Source of the DNA: Zea mays
Taxonomy: Eukaryota > Streptophyta > Magnoliopsida > Poales > Poaceae
Assembly: GCF_902167145.1 (NCBI RefSeq)
Contig: NC_050100.1
Coordinates: forward strand, 190,147,439 to 190,211,438
DNA: 64,000 bases
Direction: 5' to 3'
Part shown: piece after piece, positions 34,606 through 47,404 of the stretch
How positions within the stretch are numbered: position 1 is the stretch's first letter
Layout of the letters: every line of letters starts with the position of its first letter
Program-made: the position numbers and the translations under genes
Notes under the pieces: model-generated
Databases searched by the model: none
Told to the model about the DNA's origin: nothing
Seen by the model: only the letters and a program-made list of their open reading frames with translations

Positions 34606-35185
34606 AGTGTCTGTAGTACCGGTAAGGCGACCAGAGAGAGGTGAATGAAAGTTAACCGGATTTTGCTTCCAAACACTGAAAATGAACACTTCACTTCAAT
34701 TGAGATGAAGCAAGTGCTCAAACCATGAAACATCAGAGAACGAACGAGTGATCTCATGATTACAAAACGTTCCTAATACTCACATATGACCAGCAAAACA
34801 AACGGATCGCAAATCGGACACTAAAAGGTCCAAAAACGGTCCAATACAGTACCGTCCACAAGTGTTGTTTTCAGCAGTACGAAATTCTATTCTTGAATTC
34901 AAAACTGAATCAAACAAACTCTGATTGAGATGAAATTTTACACACATCTGAGCAAATACGTTTTCAATATCTCCCCAAATTTTGAGCTCAATCGGACTTG
35001 TGAATCACCCGCAGATTTAAAATAACAGCCAAAAATTAGGATTTTGTTAGGGTTTTCTAGAACGAGTTCAAACTGAGTTTTTCCCAAATCGCGACAAAAA
35101 TCTGCAATAACTAGGTGTATGAAGTGGTCCGAAGAGTGCAACTCACCACCAATCAATCCCCAAACCAAATCTTCTTAAAGGAATC
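34606..35185 (-). repeat. LTR-like unit, 3' part (interrupted by the copia nest)
   Basis: Together with 53169-54048 this forms one continuous sequence after removal of the copia nest and one gaatc copy. Read on the minus strand it has a TATA box and a long transcribed-like leader, and the unit may end near 34606 (ctacagaca). Possibly a solo LTR of an unidentified family; no coding sequence. Confidence 0.35.
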
Positions 35186-36456
35186 TGAGAGCACCTAGAG
35201 GGGGGGGGTGAATAGGTGATCCTGTAAAACTTAAACTTATAGCCACAAAAACTTGTTAAGTGTTAGCACAATTATTGCCAAGTGGCTTAGAGAGGAGTCT
35301 CAACAAAACACAATACCACAAGAGATCAAACACAGAGAGGACACAGTGGTTTATCCCGTGGTTCGGCCAAGACCAACGCTTGCCTACTCCACGTTGTGGC
35401 GTCCCAACGGACGAGGGTTGCAATCAACCCCTCTCAAGCGGTCCAAAGACCAACTTGAATACCACGGTGTTTTGCTTTGCCTTTCAATATCCCGTTTGCG
35501 AGGAATCTCCACAACTTGGAGTCTCTCGCCCTTACACTTGAGATTCACAAAGAAACACGGAGTAAGGGAGGGAATGAGCAACGCACACAAGACTTCAAAA
35601 GATCAGAGCAACACGCACACAAGCAGCAACAAGAGCTCGCAACACAACTCAAAGAGTTCACAACTCCACAAGAGCTCTATATGCTATCACAATGAAACGA
35701 ATGCGCGAGATCGATGTCTTGGTGCTTAGGAATGTTGTAGGAATGCTTGATGTTCTCCTCCATGCGCCTAGGGGTCCCTTTTATAGCCCCAAGGCAGCTA
35801 GGAGCCGTTGAGAACAAATCTGGAAGGCCATCCTTGCCTTCTGTCGTCGGGCGCACCGGACAGTCCGGTGCACACCGGACACTGTCCGGTGCCCGATTTA
35901 TTTCCATAAACAGCGCAGTCGACCGTTGCAGACCGTTGAAGATCTGGGAGCCGATGGCGCACCGGACATGTCCGGTGCACACCGGACAGTCCGGTGCCCC
36001 CTTCCGACCGTTGGCTCGGCCACGTGTCTCGCGCAGATTGCGCGGCCGACCGTTGGCCCAGCCGACCGTTGGCTCACCGGACAGTCCGGTGCATACCGGA
36101 CAGTCCGGTGAATTTTAGCGTACGCCGTCGGCGAATTCCCGAGAGCGGCCTCTTCGCCCGAGGCAGCCTGGCGCACCGGACACTGTCCGGTGCACCACCG
36201 GACAGTCCGGTGCCCCAGACCGAAACAGCCTTTTGGCTGTACACAGCCAACTCTTCTTCTCTTCTTCTTCTCTCTGTTTCTAACACTTAGACAAGTAAAT
36301 TAGTACACAAAACCAATGTACTAAGGCTTAGAAACATACCTTTACTTGTGATTTGCACTTTGTTCATCCATGGGCATAGATTCACATTTGAGCACTTGTG
36401 TTGGCACTCAATCACCAAAATACTTGGAAATGGCTCAAGGGCACATTTCCCTTTCA
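35186..36456 (-). repeat. 3' LTR of copia element C
   Basis: On the minus strand it runs TGAAAGGG…GGTGCTCTCA (1271 bp). It has eight caccggac-type palindromes and two ccgaccgttggc units; a TATA box (ctataaaaggg, minus strand) lies near 35776-35786. Confidence 0.92.
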
Positions 36457-37241
36457 ATCTCCCCCTTTTTGGTGATTTATGCCAACACAACATAAAGCAA
36501 CTAGAACAAGTGCAAAATCACTTCAAATAAAATAAATTTGAGTTTTATTCAATTTTGGCATATATGGATCATCCTTTGCCACCACTTGGTTTGTTTTTGC
36601 AAATCACTCTCAAATCTCTATCTCTAAGTCAAACACTCATGTAGAAGCATAAAGAGAGTCATTCCAAGAGAGATTGATCAAAGATTTCAAAAACTCCCCC
36701 TTTTTCCCATAATCAACATTTCTCCCCACAAGAAACCAACTTTTGATAAAAGAGACAATACAAGAGTTTTGACAAACAAAAAGCTCTATTCTACTATTTT
36801 CAAAATTTCTCAAGTGGTAGCTGATCCATTTATTGCTTTGGCCTTTATTTTCTCCCCCTTTGGCATCAAGCACCAAAACGGGATCAATCTTGGCCCTTTA
36901 ACCCCATTGCCTCACCAAAATCTCCAATTAAGAGCAAATGGCAATAAGAGTTCATTAGATGGACTTGGAATAAGTTACCCTCTCATCGGAGTGCAGTGGA
37001 AGTCTTTCATGGTCCAAGTCCACCTTTCCCTTTCAATTCTTCTTCGAGACTAAATCAAGCAAACTCAAGCATATGGTTAGTCTCAAAGGGTCAAGTTGTA
37101 ACACATCTCCCCTTAAACATGTGCATCACTTTGCAACGGACTTGTGAGGTCCAGGGAGTGTTTGTACAACTTGAGCACCACAATAAGCAACAAAATGTAG
37201 AATGAACATGATCAAAAGCATAAACACATGTATGCTACAAT
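36457..37241 (-). other. 3' untranslated region of copia element C
   Basis: Between the pol stop and the LTR, about 785 bp, no coding sequence, ending in the purine tract aaaaagggggagat (36470-36457). It closely matches 47405-48193 of element D in inverted orientation. Confidence 0.8.
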
Positions 37242-40200
37242 TCAATCCAAGTTCCGTGAATCTAAGACATTTAGCTCACTACGCAGCCTGCAAAAGGTCT
37301 TCTCATCTAGAGGCTTGGTAAAGATATCGGCTAGCTGGTTCTCGGTGCTAACATGAAACACTTCGATATCTCCCTTTTGCTGGTGGTCTCTCAAAAAGTG
37401 ATGCCGGATGTCTATGTGCTTTGTGCGGCTGTGCTCAACAGGATTTTCCGCCATGCGGATAGCACTCTTATTATCACATAGGAGTGGGACTTTGCTCAGA
37501 TTGTAGCCAAAGTCCCGGAGGGTTTGCCTCATCCAAAGTAGTTGCGCGCAACACTGTCCTGCGGCCACGTACTCGGCCTCAGCGGTGGATAGGGCAACGG
37601 AAGTTTGTTTCTTAGAGTTCCACGACACCAGGGACCTTCCTAAGAATTGGCACGTCCCCGATGTACTCTTCCGATCGACCTTACATCCAGCATAGTCGGA
37701 ATCTGAGTATCCAACCAAGTCAAAGGTAGACCCCTTTGGATACCAGAGCCCAAAACAAGGCGTAGCAACTAAATATCTAAGGATTCGCTTTACTGCCACT
37801 AAGTGACACTCCTTAGGATCGGATTGAAATCTAGCACACATGCATACGCTAAGAATAATATCCGGTCTACTAGCACATAAATAAAGTAATGACCCTATCA
37901 TTGACCGGTATGCTTTTTGATCAACGGACTTACCTCCTTTGTTGAGGTCGGTGTGTCCGTCGGTTCCCATCGGAGTCTTTGCGGGCTTGGCGTCCCTCAT
38001 CCCAAACCGCTTTAGCAGATCTTGTGTGTACTTCGTTTGGGAGATGAAGGTGCCGTCCTTGAGTTGCTTCACTTGGAACCCAAGGAAGTAGTTCAACTCG
38101 CCCATCATCGACATCTCGAATTTCTGCGTCATCACCCTGCTAAACTCTTCACAAGACTTTTGGTTAGTAGAACCAAATATTATGTCATCGACATAAATTT
38201 GGCACACAAACAAATCACCATCACATGTCTTTGTGAAAAGAGTTGGATCGGCTTTCCCAACCTTGAAAGCATTAACAATGAGAAAGTCTCTAAGGCATTC
38301 ATACCATGCTCTTGGGGCTTGCTTAAGTCCATAGAGCGCCTTAGAGAGCTTACACACATGGTCGGGGTACAGTTCATCCTCGAAGCCAGGGGGTTGCTCC
38401 ACGTACACCTCCTCCTTGATTGGCCCGTTGAGGAAAGCGCTCTTCACATCCATTTGGTACAACCTGAAGGAATGATGAGCGGCATATGCTAGCAAGATAC
38501 GAATTGATTCTAGCCTAGCCACAGGAGCAAAAGTCTCCTCGAAATCCAAACCTGCGACTTGGGCATAACCTTTTGCCACAAGTCGAGCCTTGTTTCTCGT
38601 CACCACCTCGTGCTCGTCTTGTTTGTTGCGGAACACCCACTTGGTTCCCACAACATTTTGCTTCGGACGAGGCACCAGTGTCCAAACTTCATTCCTCTTT
38701 AAGTTGTTGAGCTCCTCCTGCATGGCCAACACCCAGTCCGGATCTAGCAAGGCCTCCTCTACCCTGAAAGGCTCAATAGAAGAGACAAAGGAGTAATGCT
38801 CACAAAAATTAACTAATCGAGATCGAGTAGTTACTCCCTTGCTAATGTCACCCAGAATTTGGTCGACGGGATGATCCCTTTGAATCATCGCTCGAACTTG
38901 GGTTGGAGGTGCCAGTTCCGCTTCTTCCTCCATCACATGATCATCTTGTGCTCCCCCTTGATCACACGCCTCCTGTTGATGAACCTGTTCATCGTCTTGA
39001 GTTGGGGGATGCACCATAGTTGAGGAAGAAGGTTGATCTCGTTCATCATGTTCCTGTGGCCGAACTTCTCCAATCGCCATGGTTCGAATAGCGGCCGTCG
39101 GAACATCTTCTTCATCTACATCATCACAATCAACAACTTGCTCTCTTGGAGAGCCATTAGTCTCATCAAATACAACGTCGCTAGAGACTTCAACCAAACC
39201 CGATGATTTGTTGAAGACTCTATACGCCTTTGTATTTGAGTCATAACCTAATAAAAACCCTTCTACAGCTTTGGGAGCAAACTTAGAATTTCTACCTTTC
39301 TTCACTAGAATGTAGCACTTGCTCCCAAATACACGAAAGTAAGATACATTGGGTTTGTTACCGGTTAGCAGCTCATACGAAGTCTTCTTGAGGAGGCGGT
39401 GAAGGTAGACCCTGTTGATGGCATGGCAAGCCGTGTTCACGGCTTCCGACCAAAAACGCTCGGGGTCTTGAATTCTCCGAGCATCGTCCTTGCCATATCG
39501 ATTAGTGTCCTGTTCTTCCTCTCTACCACACCATTTTGCTGTGGTGTGTAGGGAGCGGAGAACTCGTGCTTGATCCCCTCCTCCTCAAGGAATTCCTCCA
39601 CTTGAAGGTTCTTGAACTCGGACCCGTTGTCGCTCCTTATCTTCTTCACCTTGAGCTCAAACTCATTTTGAGCTCTCCTGAGGAAGCGCTTGAGGGTCCC
39701 TTGGGTTTCAGACTTTTCCTGCAAAAAGAACACCCAAGTGAAGCGGGAAAAGTCATCAACAACAACTAGACCATACTTACTCCCTCCTATGCTCAGATAG
39801 GTGACGGGTCCGAAGAGGTCCATATGCAGCAGCTCCATGGGTCTTGAGGTGGTCATCACATTCTTGCTGTGATGCGCTCCTCCCACTTGTTTACCTGCTT
39901 GACAAGCTGCACAAGGTCTATCCTTTTCGAATTGCACGTTAGTCAAACCTATCACGTGTTCTCCCTTTAGAAGCTTGTGAAGGTTCTTCATCCCTACATG
40001 TGCTAAGCGGCGATGCCACAGCCAGCCCATGCTAGTCTTAGCTATTAAGCATGCATCTAGACCGGCCTCTTCTTTTGCAAAATCAACTAAATAAAGTTTG
40101 TCGTCTAATACACCCTTAAAAGCTAGTGAACCATCACTTCTTCTAAAGACAGACACATCTACATTTGTAAATAGACAGTATACCCCATGTTGCATAATTG

Positions 40201-40461
40201 ACTAACAGATAGCAAATTATAACCAAGAGACTCTACTAGAAACACATTAGAGATAGAGTGCTCATTAGAAATTGCAATTTTACCTAATCCTTTTACCTTG
40301 CCTTGATTCCCATCACCGAATACAATTGAATCTTGGGAATCCTTATTCTTGACGTAGGAGGTGAACATCTTCTTCTCCCCCGTCATATGGTTTGTGCATC
40401 CGCTGTCGATAATCCAGCTTGAACCCCTGGATGCATAAACCTGCAAGGCAAATTTAGGCTT
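37242..40461 (-). pseudogene. pol: pol of copia element C (protease, integrase, RT, RNase H), frameshifted
   Basis: Order on the minus strand: protease [13 protein letters not shown] (about 40420), GAG-pre-integrase [13 protein letters not shown] and CAACQAGKQ, integrase core MDLFGPV / RSDNGSEF / [12 protein letters not shown] with [10 protein letters not shown] (about 38195), RNase H with GYSDSDYAG and [10 protein letters not shown], ending VLDSRNLD. Compared with element D it lacks one base near 40180 (early stop after NMGYTVYLQM) and one near 39462 (cccc for ccccc), so it cannot yield one product. Joined to its gag only if element D is removed. Confidence 0.92.
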
Positions 40462-40466
40462 GGGAC

Positions 40467-41748
40467 TGAAAGGGAAATGTGCCCTTGGGGCCATTTCTAA
40501 GTATTTTGGTGATTGAGTGCAAACACAAGTGCTCAAATGTGAATCTATGCCCATGGATGAACAAAGTGCAAATCACAAGTAAAGGTATGTTTCTAAGCCT
40601 TAGTACATTGGTTTTGTGTACTAATATACTTGTCTAAGTGTTAGAAACAGAGAGAAGAAGAAAAGAAAACAGGTGCAAAAGACTTGGCTGTGTACAGCCA
40701 AGACTCAGCTCGGTCTGGCACACCGGACTGTCCGGTGGTGCACCGGACAGTGTCCGGTGCGCCAGGCTGACTCGGCGTGAAGAGGCCGCTCTCGGGAATT
40801 CGCCGACGGCGTACGGCTATAATTCACCGGACTGTCCGGTGTGCACCGGACTGTCCGGTGAGCCAACGGTCGGCCGAGCCAACGGTCGGCCGCGGAATCT
40901 GCGCACGACACGTGGCCGGGCCAACGGTCGGAAGGGGGCACCGGACTGTCCGGTGTGCACCGGACATGTCCGGTGCGCCAACGGCTCCCAGATCTTCAAC
41001 GGTCGGCAACGGTCGGCTGCGCTGTTTATGGAAATAAATCGGGCACCGGACAGTGTCCGGTGTGCACCGGACTGTCCGGTGCGCCCGACGACAGAAGGCA
41101 AGGATGGCCTTCCAGATTTGTTCTCAACGGCTCCTAGCTGCCTTGGGGCTATAAAAGGGACCCCTAGGCGCATGGAGGAGAACACCAAGCATTCCTACAA
41201 CATTCCTAAGCACCAAGACATCGATCTCGCGCATTCGTTTCATTGTGATAGCATATAGAGCTCTTGTGGAGTTGTGAACTCTTTGAGTTGTGTTGCGAGC
41301 TCTTGTTGCTACTTGTGTGCGTGTTGTTGCTTTGATCTTTTGAAGTCTTGTGTGCGTTGCTCATTCCCCCCTTGCTCTGTGTTTCTTTGTGAACTCAAAT
41401 TGTAAGGGCGAGAGGCTCCAAGTTGTGGAGATTCCTCGCAAACGGGATTGAGAAAAAGCAAGCAAAACACCGTGGTATTCAAGTGGGTCTTTGGACCGCT
41501 TGAGAGGGGTTGATTGCAACCCTCGTCCGTTGGGACGCCACAACGTGGAGTAGGCAAGCGTTGGTCTTGGCCGAACCACGGGTTAATCCACTGTGTCATC
41601 TCTGTGATTGATCTCTTGTGGTATTGTGTTGTTGAGACTCCTTTATAGACACTTGGCAATTATTGTGCTAACACTTAACAAGTTTTTGTGGCTATAAGTT
41701 TAAGTTTTACAGGATCACCTATTCACCCCCCCCCTCTAGGTGCTCTCA
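40467..41748 (+). repeat. 5' LTR of copia element D
   Basis: TGAAAGGGAAATG…GGTGCTCTCA, 1282 bp. Contains eight caccggac…gtccggtg palindromes in four pairs (40721-40759, 40825-40860, 40939-40975, 41044-41081), caacggtcgg repeats between them, and a TATA box (ctataaaag, 41149-41157) 68 bp after the last pair. Confidence 0.95.
41150..41157 (+). promoter_or_regulatory. TATA box in the 5' LTR of element D
   Basis: tataaaag within ggggctataaaaggg, downstream of the palindrome array. The same box is in all four family LTRs here. Confidence 0.75.
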
Positions 41749-41749
41749 A

Positions 41750-41762
41750 TTGGTATCGGAGC
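41750..41762 (+). promoter_or_regulatory. Primer binding site of element D
   Basis: ttggtatcggagc starts 2 nt after the LTR. It matches the initiator-Met tRNA site tggtatcagagc with one difference (G for A). Confidence 0.75.
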
Positions 41763-41798
41763 CGTTCTCTTCAAGAAAGGGACTAACCACCCGAAGAG

Positions 41799-44190
41799 AT
41801 GGATCCTAAGGGGAAGGGAATCGTGATCAATGATAAGGAGAAGGAGTCCTTCGTCAACGAGCCCAAAGATGACAAGCCTACTGACTCCGGCTCGGGCCAT
41901 AGACGGAAGGAAGGGAAGAAGAAGAAGACACGGCGCATCAAGGAGATCGTCTACTACGACGACAGCGACGAATCTTCCTCTTCCCAAAAGGACAACGACG
42001 ACAACGACTATGACAAACAAAAGACGGTTAACTCAAACTTTTCTTTTGATTATTCGCGCATTCCGCATAGCTCAAATGCTCATTTGCTCCCCATTCCACT
42101 TGGCAAGCCTCCTCACTTTGATGGAGAGGACTACGGATTTTGGAGTCACAAAATGCGTACTCACCTATTTTCTCTCCATCCAAGCATTTGGGAGATTGTG
42201 GAAAGTGGAATGAAATTTGATAGCTCGGATAGCCCTTCGTTTATTAATGAACAGATTCATAAAAATGCACAAGCTACTACTGTGTTGCTAGCCTCTTTGT
42301 GCAGGGACGAGTATCACAAGGTGAGCGGCTTGGACAATGCCAAGCAGATTTGGGACACCCTCAAGATCTCGCATGAGGGGAATGATGTCACCTTACTCAC
42401 CAAGATGGAGTTGGTGGAGGGCGAGCTCGGACGATTCGCGATGATAAGGGGCGAGGAGCCGACACAAACATACAACCGGCTCAAGATCCTTATCAACAAA
42501 ATAAGGAGCTACGGAAGCACGCGATGGACGGATCACGACGTCGTCCGCCTAATGCTAAGGTCATTTACCGTTCTTGATCCTCACTTGGTGAACAATATTC
42601 GTGAAAATCCTAGGTACATCAAGATGTCGCCCGAAGAAATTCTTGGAAAATTTGTAAGCGGGAGAATGATGATCAAGGAGGCGAGGTACGTGGACGACGC
42701 GTTGAATGGCCCAATCCATGAGCCTCAACCCATTGCTCTCAAGGCAACAAGGAGCAAGGAGGCGCTACCCAGCAAGGTGGCGCAAATTGAGGCGGCCGGT
42801 CTTAATGATGAAGAGATGGCCCTCATCATCAAAAGATTCAAGACGGCACTAAAGGGTCGCAAGGGACAGCCAAGCAAGACTAAGACCAAGGGAAAGCGAT
42901 CATGCTTCAAATGCGGTAAGCTTGGTCATTTTATTGCTAACTGTCCCGACAATGAGAGTGACCAGGAACACGGAAGCAAGAGGGAAAAGAAGAAGCATTA
43001 CAAGAAGGCCAAGGGCGAGGCACATATTGGAAAGGAGTGGGATTCGGATTGCTCCTCCTCCGACTCCGACAATGAAGGACTCGCCGCCACTTGCCTTCAA
43101 CAAGTCATCCCTCTTCCCCAACGAGCGTCACACATGCCTTATGGCAAGGGAGAAGAAGGTATGTAATCAAAACAATGTCACTTATGATTCTTCCAGTGAT
43201 GATGAGTCTAGTGATGATGAAATAGATTACTCTAGTTTGTTCAAGGGATTGGATAGAACTAAAGTAGATAAAATTAATGAATTGATTGATGCCTTGAATG
43301 AAAAAGATAGACTCTTAGAAAAACAAGAGGACCTTTTGTATGAAGAGCATGACAAATTTGTAGAGGCACAAAAATCTTATGCTTTAGAAGTTAAAAGAAA
43401 TGAAGTGCTTTCTAGTGAACTATCTTCTTGTCATGAAACCATTGCTACTTTAAAGAGTGTTAATGATGACTTAAATGCTAAACTAGAAGTAGCTAGTAAA
43501 TCTAATTCTTGTGTAGAACACGTTGAGATTTGCACTAGGTGTAAAGATTTCGATGTTGATGCTTGTAGTGATCATTTAGTTTCAATTTCTAAATTAACTG
43601 AGGAATTGGCTAGTCTTAATGCCCAACTTAAGACTAGCAAGAATGAATTTGATAAACTAAAATTTGCAAGGGATGCCTACACGATCGGTAGACACCCCTC
43701 AATTAAGGATGGACTTGGCTTCAAGAGGGAAGCCAAGAACTTGACAAGCCATAAGGCTCCCATTCCCGCTAAGGAGAAAGGGAAGGCCCCTATGGCTACT
43801 AGTGCTAAAAAGAACCATGCCTTTTTGTATCATGATAGGAGACAAACTAGAAATGCTTATAGGAGTTATAATGCATACGATGATTTTTCTCATGCTATGT
43901 TTGCTTCTAGTTCTTCATATGTGCATGATAGAAATGTTGGTAGAAGGGATGTTGTTCATAATATGCCTAGGAGAAATGTTGTTAATATTCCTAGGAAAGT
44001 TAATGAGCCTTCTACAATATATCATGCTTTGAATGCTTCCTTTGCAATTTGTAGAAAGGATAGAAAGGTAATTGCTAGGAAGTTAGGGGCAAAATGCAAG
44101 GGTGATAAAACTTGCATTTGGGTCCCTAAGGAAATTGTGACTAACCTTATAGGACCCAACAAGAGTTGGGTACCTAAGTCCCAAGCCTAA
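41799..44190 (+). pseudogene. gag: gag of copia element D, one-base frameshift
   Basis: Starts MDPKGKGIVI. It has an acidic/Lys-rich N-terminus, a UBN2-type gag domain (about residues 90-300; LWEIVESGM-like, TYNRLKILINKI), a CCHC zinc knuckle CFKCGKLGHFIANC (about 42903), and a long C-terminal coiled coil ending in WVPKSQA and TAA 44188-44190. At about 43092 D reads acttgcc where C reads accgcc, an extra base that stops the first frame at 43166; the rest is open in the next frame. Without that insertion the product would be about 796 aa. The pol frame begins before this stop. Confidence 0.9.
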
Positions 44191-47100
44191 ATTTGCCTTG
44201 CAGGTTTATGCATCCGGGGGTTCAAGCTGGATTATTGATAGCGGATGCACAAACCATATGATGGGGGAGAAGAAGATGTTCACCTCCTACGTCAAGAATA
44301 AGGATTCCCAAGATTCAATTATATTCGGTGATGGGAATCAAGGCAAGGTAAAAGGGTTAGGCAAAATTGCAATTTCTAATGAGCACTCTATCTCTAATGT
44401 GTTTTTAGTAGAGTCTCTTGGATATAATTTGCTATCGGTTAGTCAATTATGTAATATGGGATATAACTGTCTATTTACAAGTGTAGATGTGTCTGTCTTT
44501 AGAAGAAGTGATGGTTCACTAGCTTTTAAGGGTGTATTAGACGGCAAACTTTATTTAGTTGATTTTGCAAAAGAAGAGGCCGGTCTAGATGCATGCTTAA
44601 TAGCTAAGACTAGCATGGGCTGGTTGTGGCATCGCCGCTTAGCACATGTGGGGATGAAGAACCTTCACAAGCTTCTAAAGGGAGAACACGTGATAGGTTT
44701 GACTAACGTGCAATTCGAAAAAGATAGACCTTGTGCAGCTTGTCAAGCAGGTAAACAAGTGGGAGGAGCGCATCACAGCAAGAATGTGATGACCACTTCA
44801 AGACCCCTGGAGCTGCTGCATATGGACCTCTTCGGACCCGTCGCCTATCTGAGCATAGGAGGGAGTAAGTATGGTCTAGTTATTGTTGATGACTTTTCCC
44901 GCTTCACTTGGGTGTTCTTTTTGCAGGATAAGTCTGAAACCCAAGGGACCCTCAAGCGCTTCCTCAGGAGAGCTCAAACTGAGTTTGAGCTCAAGGTGAA
45001 GAAGATAAGGAGCGACAACGGGTCCGAGTTCAAGAACCTTCAAGTGGAGGAGTTCCTTGAGGAGGAAGGGATCAAGCACGAGTTCTCCGCTCCCTACACA
45101 CCACAGCAAAATGGTGTGGTAGAGAGGAAGAACAGGACGCTAATCGATATGGCGAGGACGATGCTAGGAGAGTTCAAGACCCCCGAGTGCTTTTGGACGG
45201 AAGCCGTAAACACGGCTTGCCACGCCATCAACAGGGTCTACCTTCATCGCCTCCTCAAGAAGACGTCGTATGAGCTACTAACCGGTAACAAACCCAATGT
45301 ATCTTATTTTCGTGTATTTGGGAGCAAGTGCTACATTCTAGTGAAGAAGGGTAGAAATTCTAAGTTTGCTCCCAAAGCTGTAGAAGGGTTTTTATTAGGT
45401 TATGACTCAAATACAAAGGCGTATAGAGTCTTCAACAAATCATCGGGTTTGGTTGAAGTCTCTAGCGACGTTGTATTTGATGAGACTAATGGCTCTCCAA
45501 GAGAGCAAGTTTTTGATTGTGATGATGTAGATGAAGAAAATGTTCCAACGGCCGCTATACGAACCATGGCGATTGGAGAAGTGCGGCCACAGGAACAAGA
45601 TGAACGAGATCAACCTTCTTCCTCAACTATGGTGCATCCCCCAACTCAAGACGATGAACAGGTTCATCAACAGGAGGCGTGTGATCAGGGGGGAGCACAA
45701 GATGATCATGTGGTGGAGGAAGAAGCGGAACCGGCACCTCCAACCCAAGTTCGAGCGATGATTCAAAGGGATCATCCCGTCGACCAAATTCTGGGTGACA
45801 TTAGCAAGGGAGTAACTACTCGGTCTCGATTAGTTAATTTTTGTGAACATTACTCCTTTGTATCTTCTATTGAGCCTTTCAGGGTAGAAGAGGCCTTGCT
45901 AGATCCGGACTGGGTGTTGGCCATGCAGGAGGAACTAAACAACTTCAAGCGCAATGAAGTTTGGACACTGGTGCCTCGTCCCAAGCAGAATATTGTGGGA
46001 ACCAAGTGGGTGTTCCGCAACAAACAGGACGAGCACGGGGTGGTGACGAGGAACAAGGCTCGACTTGTGGCAAAAGGTTATGCCCAAGTCGCAGGTTTGG
46101 ACTTTGAGGAGACTTTTGCTCCTGTAGCTAGGCTAGAGTCCATTCGTATGTTGCTAGCATATGCCGCTCACCATTCTTTCAGGTTGTTCCAAATGGATGT
46201 GAAGAGCGCTTTCCTCAACGGGCCAATAAAGGAGGAGGTGTACGTGGAGCAACCCCCTGGCTTCGAGGATGAACGGTACCCCGACCACGTGTGTAAGCTC
46301 TCTAAGGCGCTCTATGGACTTAAGCAAGCCCCAAGAGCATGGTATGAATGCCTTAGAGATTTCTTAATTGCTAATGCTTTCGAGGTTGGGAAAGCCGATC
46401 CAACTCTTTTCACTAAGACATGTGATGGTGATTTGTTTGTGTGCCAAATTTATGTCGATGACATAATATTTGGTTCTACTAATAAAAAGTCTTGTGAAGA
46501 GTTTAGCAGGGTGATGACGCAGAAATTCGAGATGTCAATGATGGGCGAGTTGAACTACTTCCTTGGGTTCCAAGTGAAGCAACTCAAGGACGGCACCTTC
46601 ATCTCTCAAACGAAGTACACGCAAGACCTGCTGAAGCGGTTTGGGATGAAGGACGCCAAGCCCGCAAAGACTCCGATGGGGACCGACGGACACACTAACC
46701 TCAACAAAGGAGGTAAGTCCGTTGATCAAAAAGCATACCGGTCAATGATAGGGTCTTTACTTTATTTATGTGCTAGTAGACCGGATATTATGCTTAGCGT
46801 ATGCATGTGTGCTAGATTTCAATCCGATCCTAAGGAGTGTCACCTAGTGGCGGTGAAGCGAATCCTTAGATATCTAGTTGCTACGCCTTGCTTCGGGCTC
46901 TGGTATTCAAAGGGGTCTACCTTTGACTTAATTGGATATTCAGATTCTGACTATGCTGGATGTAAGGTCGATAGGAAGAGTACGTCGGGGACGTGCCAAT
47001 TCTTAGGAAGGTCCCTGGTGTCATGGAACTCTAAGAAACAAACCTCTGTTGCCCTATCCACCGCTGAGGCCGAGTATGTTGCCGCAGGACAGTGTTGCGC

Positions 47101-47404
47101 GCAACTACTTTGGATGAGGCAAACCCTCAGGGACTTTGGCTACAATCTGAGCAAAGTCCCACTCCTATGTGATAATGAGAGTGCTATCCGCATGGCGGAA
47201 AATCCTGTTGAGCACAGCCGCACAAAGCACATAGACATCCGGCATCACTTTTTGAGAGACCACCAGCAAAAGGGGGATATCGAAGTGTTTCATGTTAGCA
47301 CCGAGAACCAGCTAGCCGATATCTTTACCAAGCCTCTAGATGAGAAGACCTTTTGCAGGCTGCGTAGTGAGCTAAATGTCTTAGATTCGCGGAACTTGGA
47401 TTGA
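44153..47404 (+). CDS. pol: pol polyprotein of copia element D (protease, integrase, RT, RNase H), intact
   Basis: Open from just after a stop at 44150-44152 to TGA at 47402-47404, about 1083 codons, in the +1 frame relative to gag and overlapping it by 38 nt. No ATG is needed at the start if gag ribosomes shift frame. Domains in order: protease with [10 protein letters not shown] (Asp codon at 44237), HHCC zinc module ([10 protein letters not shown] … CAACQAGKQ), integrase D-D-E ([23 protein letters not shown]), RT with [11 protein letters not shown] and YVDD at 46451-46462, RNase H with SDSDYAG, STAEAEY and CDNESAI, ending VLDSRNLD. Integrase before RT is the copia order. The enzyme blocks look complete. 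Confidence 0.93.
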   Translation, partial: DPTRVGYLSPKPKFALQVYASGGSSWIIDSGCTNHMMGEKKMFTSYVKNKDSQDSIIFGDGNQGKVKGLGKIAISNEHSISNVFLVESLGYNLLSVSQLCNMGYNCLFTSVDVSVFRRSDGSLAFKGVLDGKLYLVDFAKEEAGLDACLIAKTSMGWLWHRRLAHVGMKNLHKLLKGEHVIGLTNVQFEKDRPCAACQAGKQVGGAHHSKNVMTTSRPLELLHMDLFGPVAYLSIGGSKYGLVIVDDFSRFTWVFFLQDKSETQGTLKRFLRRAQTEFELKVKKIRSDNGSEFKNLQVEEFLEEEGIKHEFSAPYTPQQNGVVERKNRTLIDMARTMLGEFKTPECFWTEAVNTACHAINRVYLHRLLKKTSYELLTGNKPNVSYFRVFGSKCYILVKKGRNSKFAPKAVEGFLLGYDSNTKAYRVFNKSSGLVEVSSDVVFDETNGSPREQVFDCDDVDEENVPTAAIRTMAIGEVRPQEQDERDQPSSSTMVHPPTQDDEQVHQQEACDQGGAQDDHVVEEEAEPAPPTQVRAMIQRDHPVDQILGDISKGVTTRSRLVNFCEHYSFVSSIEPFRVEEALLDPDWVLAMQEELNNFKRNEVWTLVPRPKQNIVGTKWVFRNKQDEHGVVTRNKARLVAKGYAQVAGLDFEETFAPVARLESIRMLLAYAAHHSFRLFQMDVKSAFLNGPIKEEVYVEQPPGFEDERYPDHVCKLSKALYGLKQAPRAWYECLRDFLIANAFEVGKADPTLFTKTCDGDLFVCQIYVDDIIFGSTNKKSCEEFSRVMTQKFEMSMMGELNYFLGFQVKQLKDGTFISQTKYTQDLLKRFGMKDAKPAKTPMGTDGHTNLNKGGKSVDQKAYRSMIGSLLYLCASRPDIMLSVCMCARFQSDPKECHLVAVKRILRYLVATPCFGLWYSKGSTFDLIGYSDSDYAGCKVDRKSTSGTCQFLGRSLVSWNSKKQTSVALSTAEAEYVAAGQCCAQLLWMRQTLRDFGYNLSKVPLLCDNESAIRMAENPVEHSRTKHIDIRHHFLRDHQQKGDIEVFHVSTENQLADIFTKPLDEKTFCRLRSELNVLDSRNLD

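Noticed and set aside
35253..36290. Several ORFs of 60-158 aa in copia LTRs (repeated at 40638-41659, 48365-49381 and 51965-52997)
   Set aside because: They recur in all LTR copies in multiple frames and both strands because the LTR is repetitive and stop-poor; not genes.
40721..41081. Palindrome array considered as a CRISPR array
   Set aside because: Spacers of 2-3 bp within pairs and repetitive sequence between pairs, in a plant LTR; no unique spacers and no cas genes.
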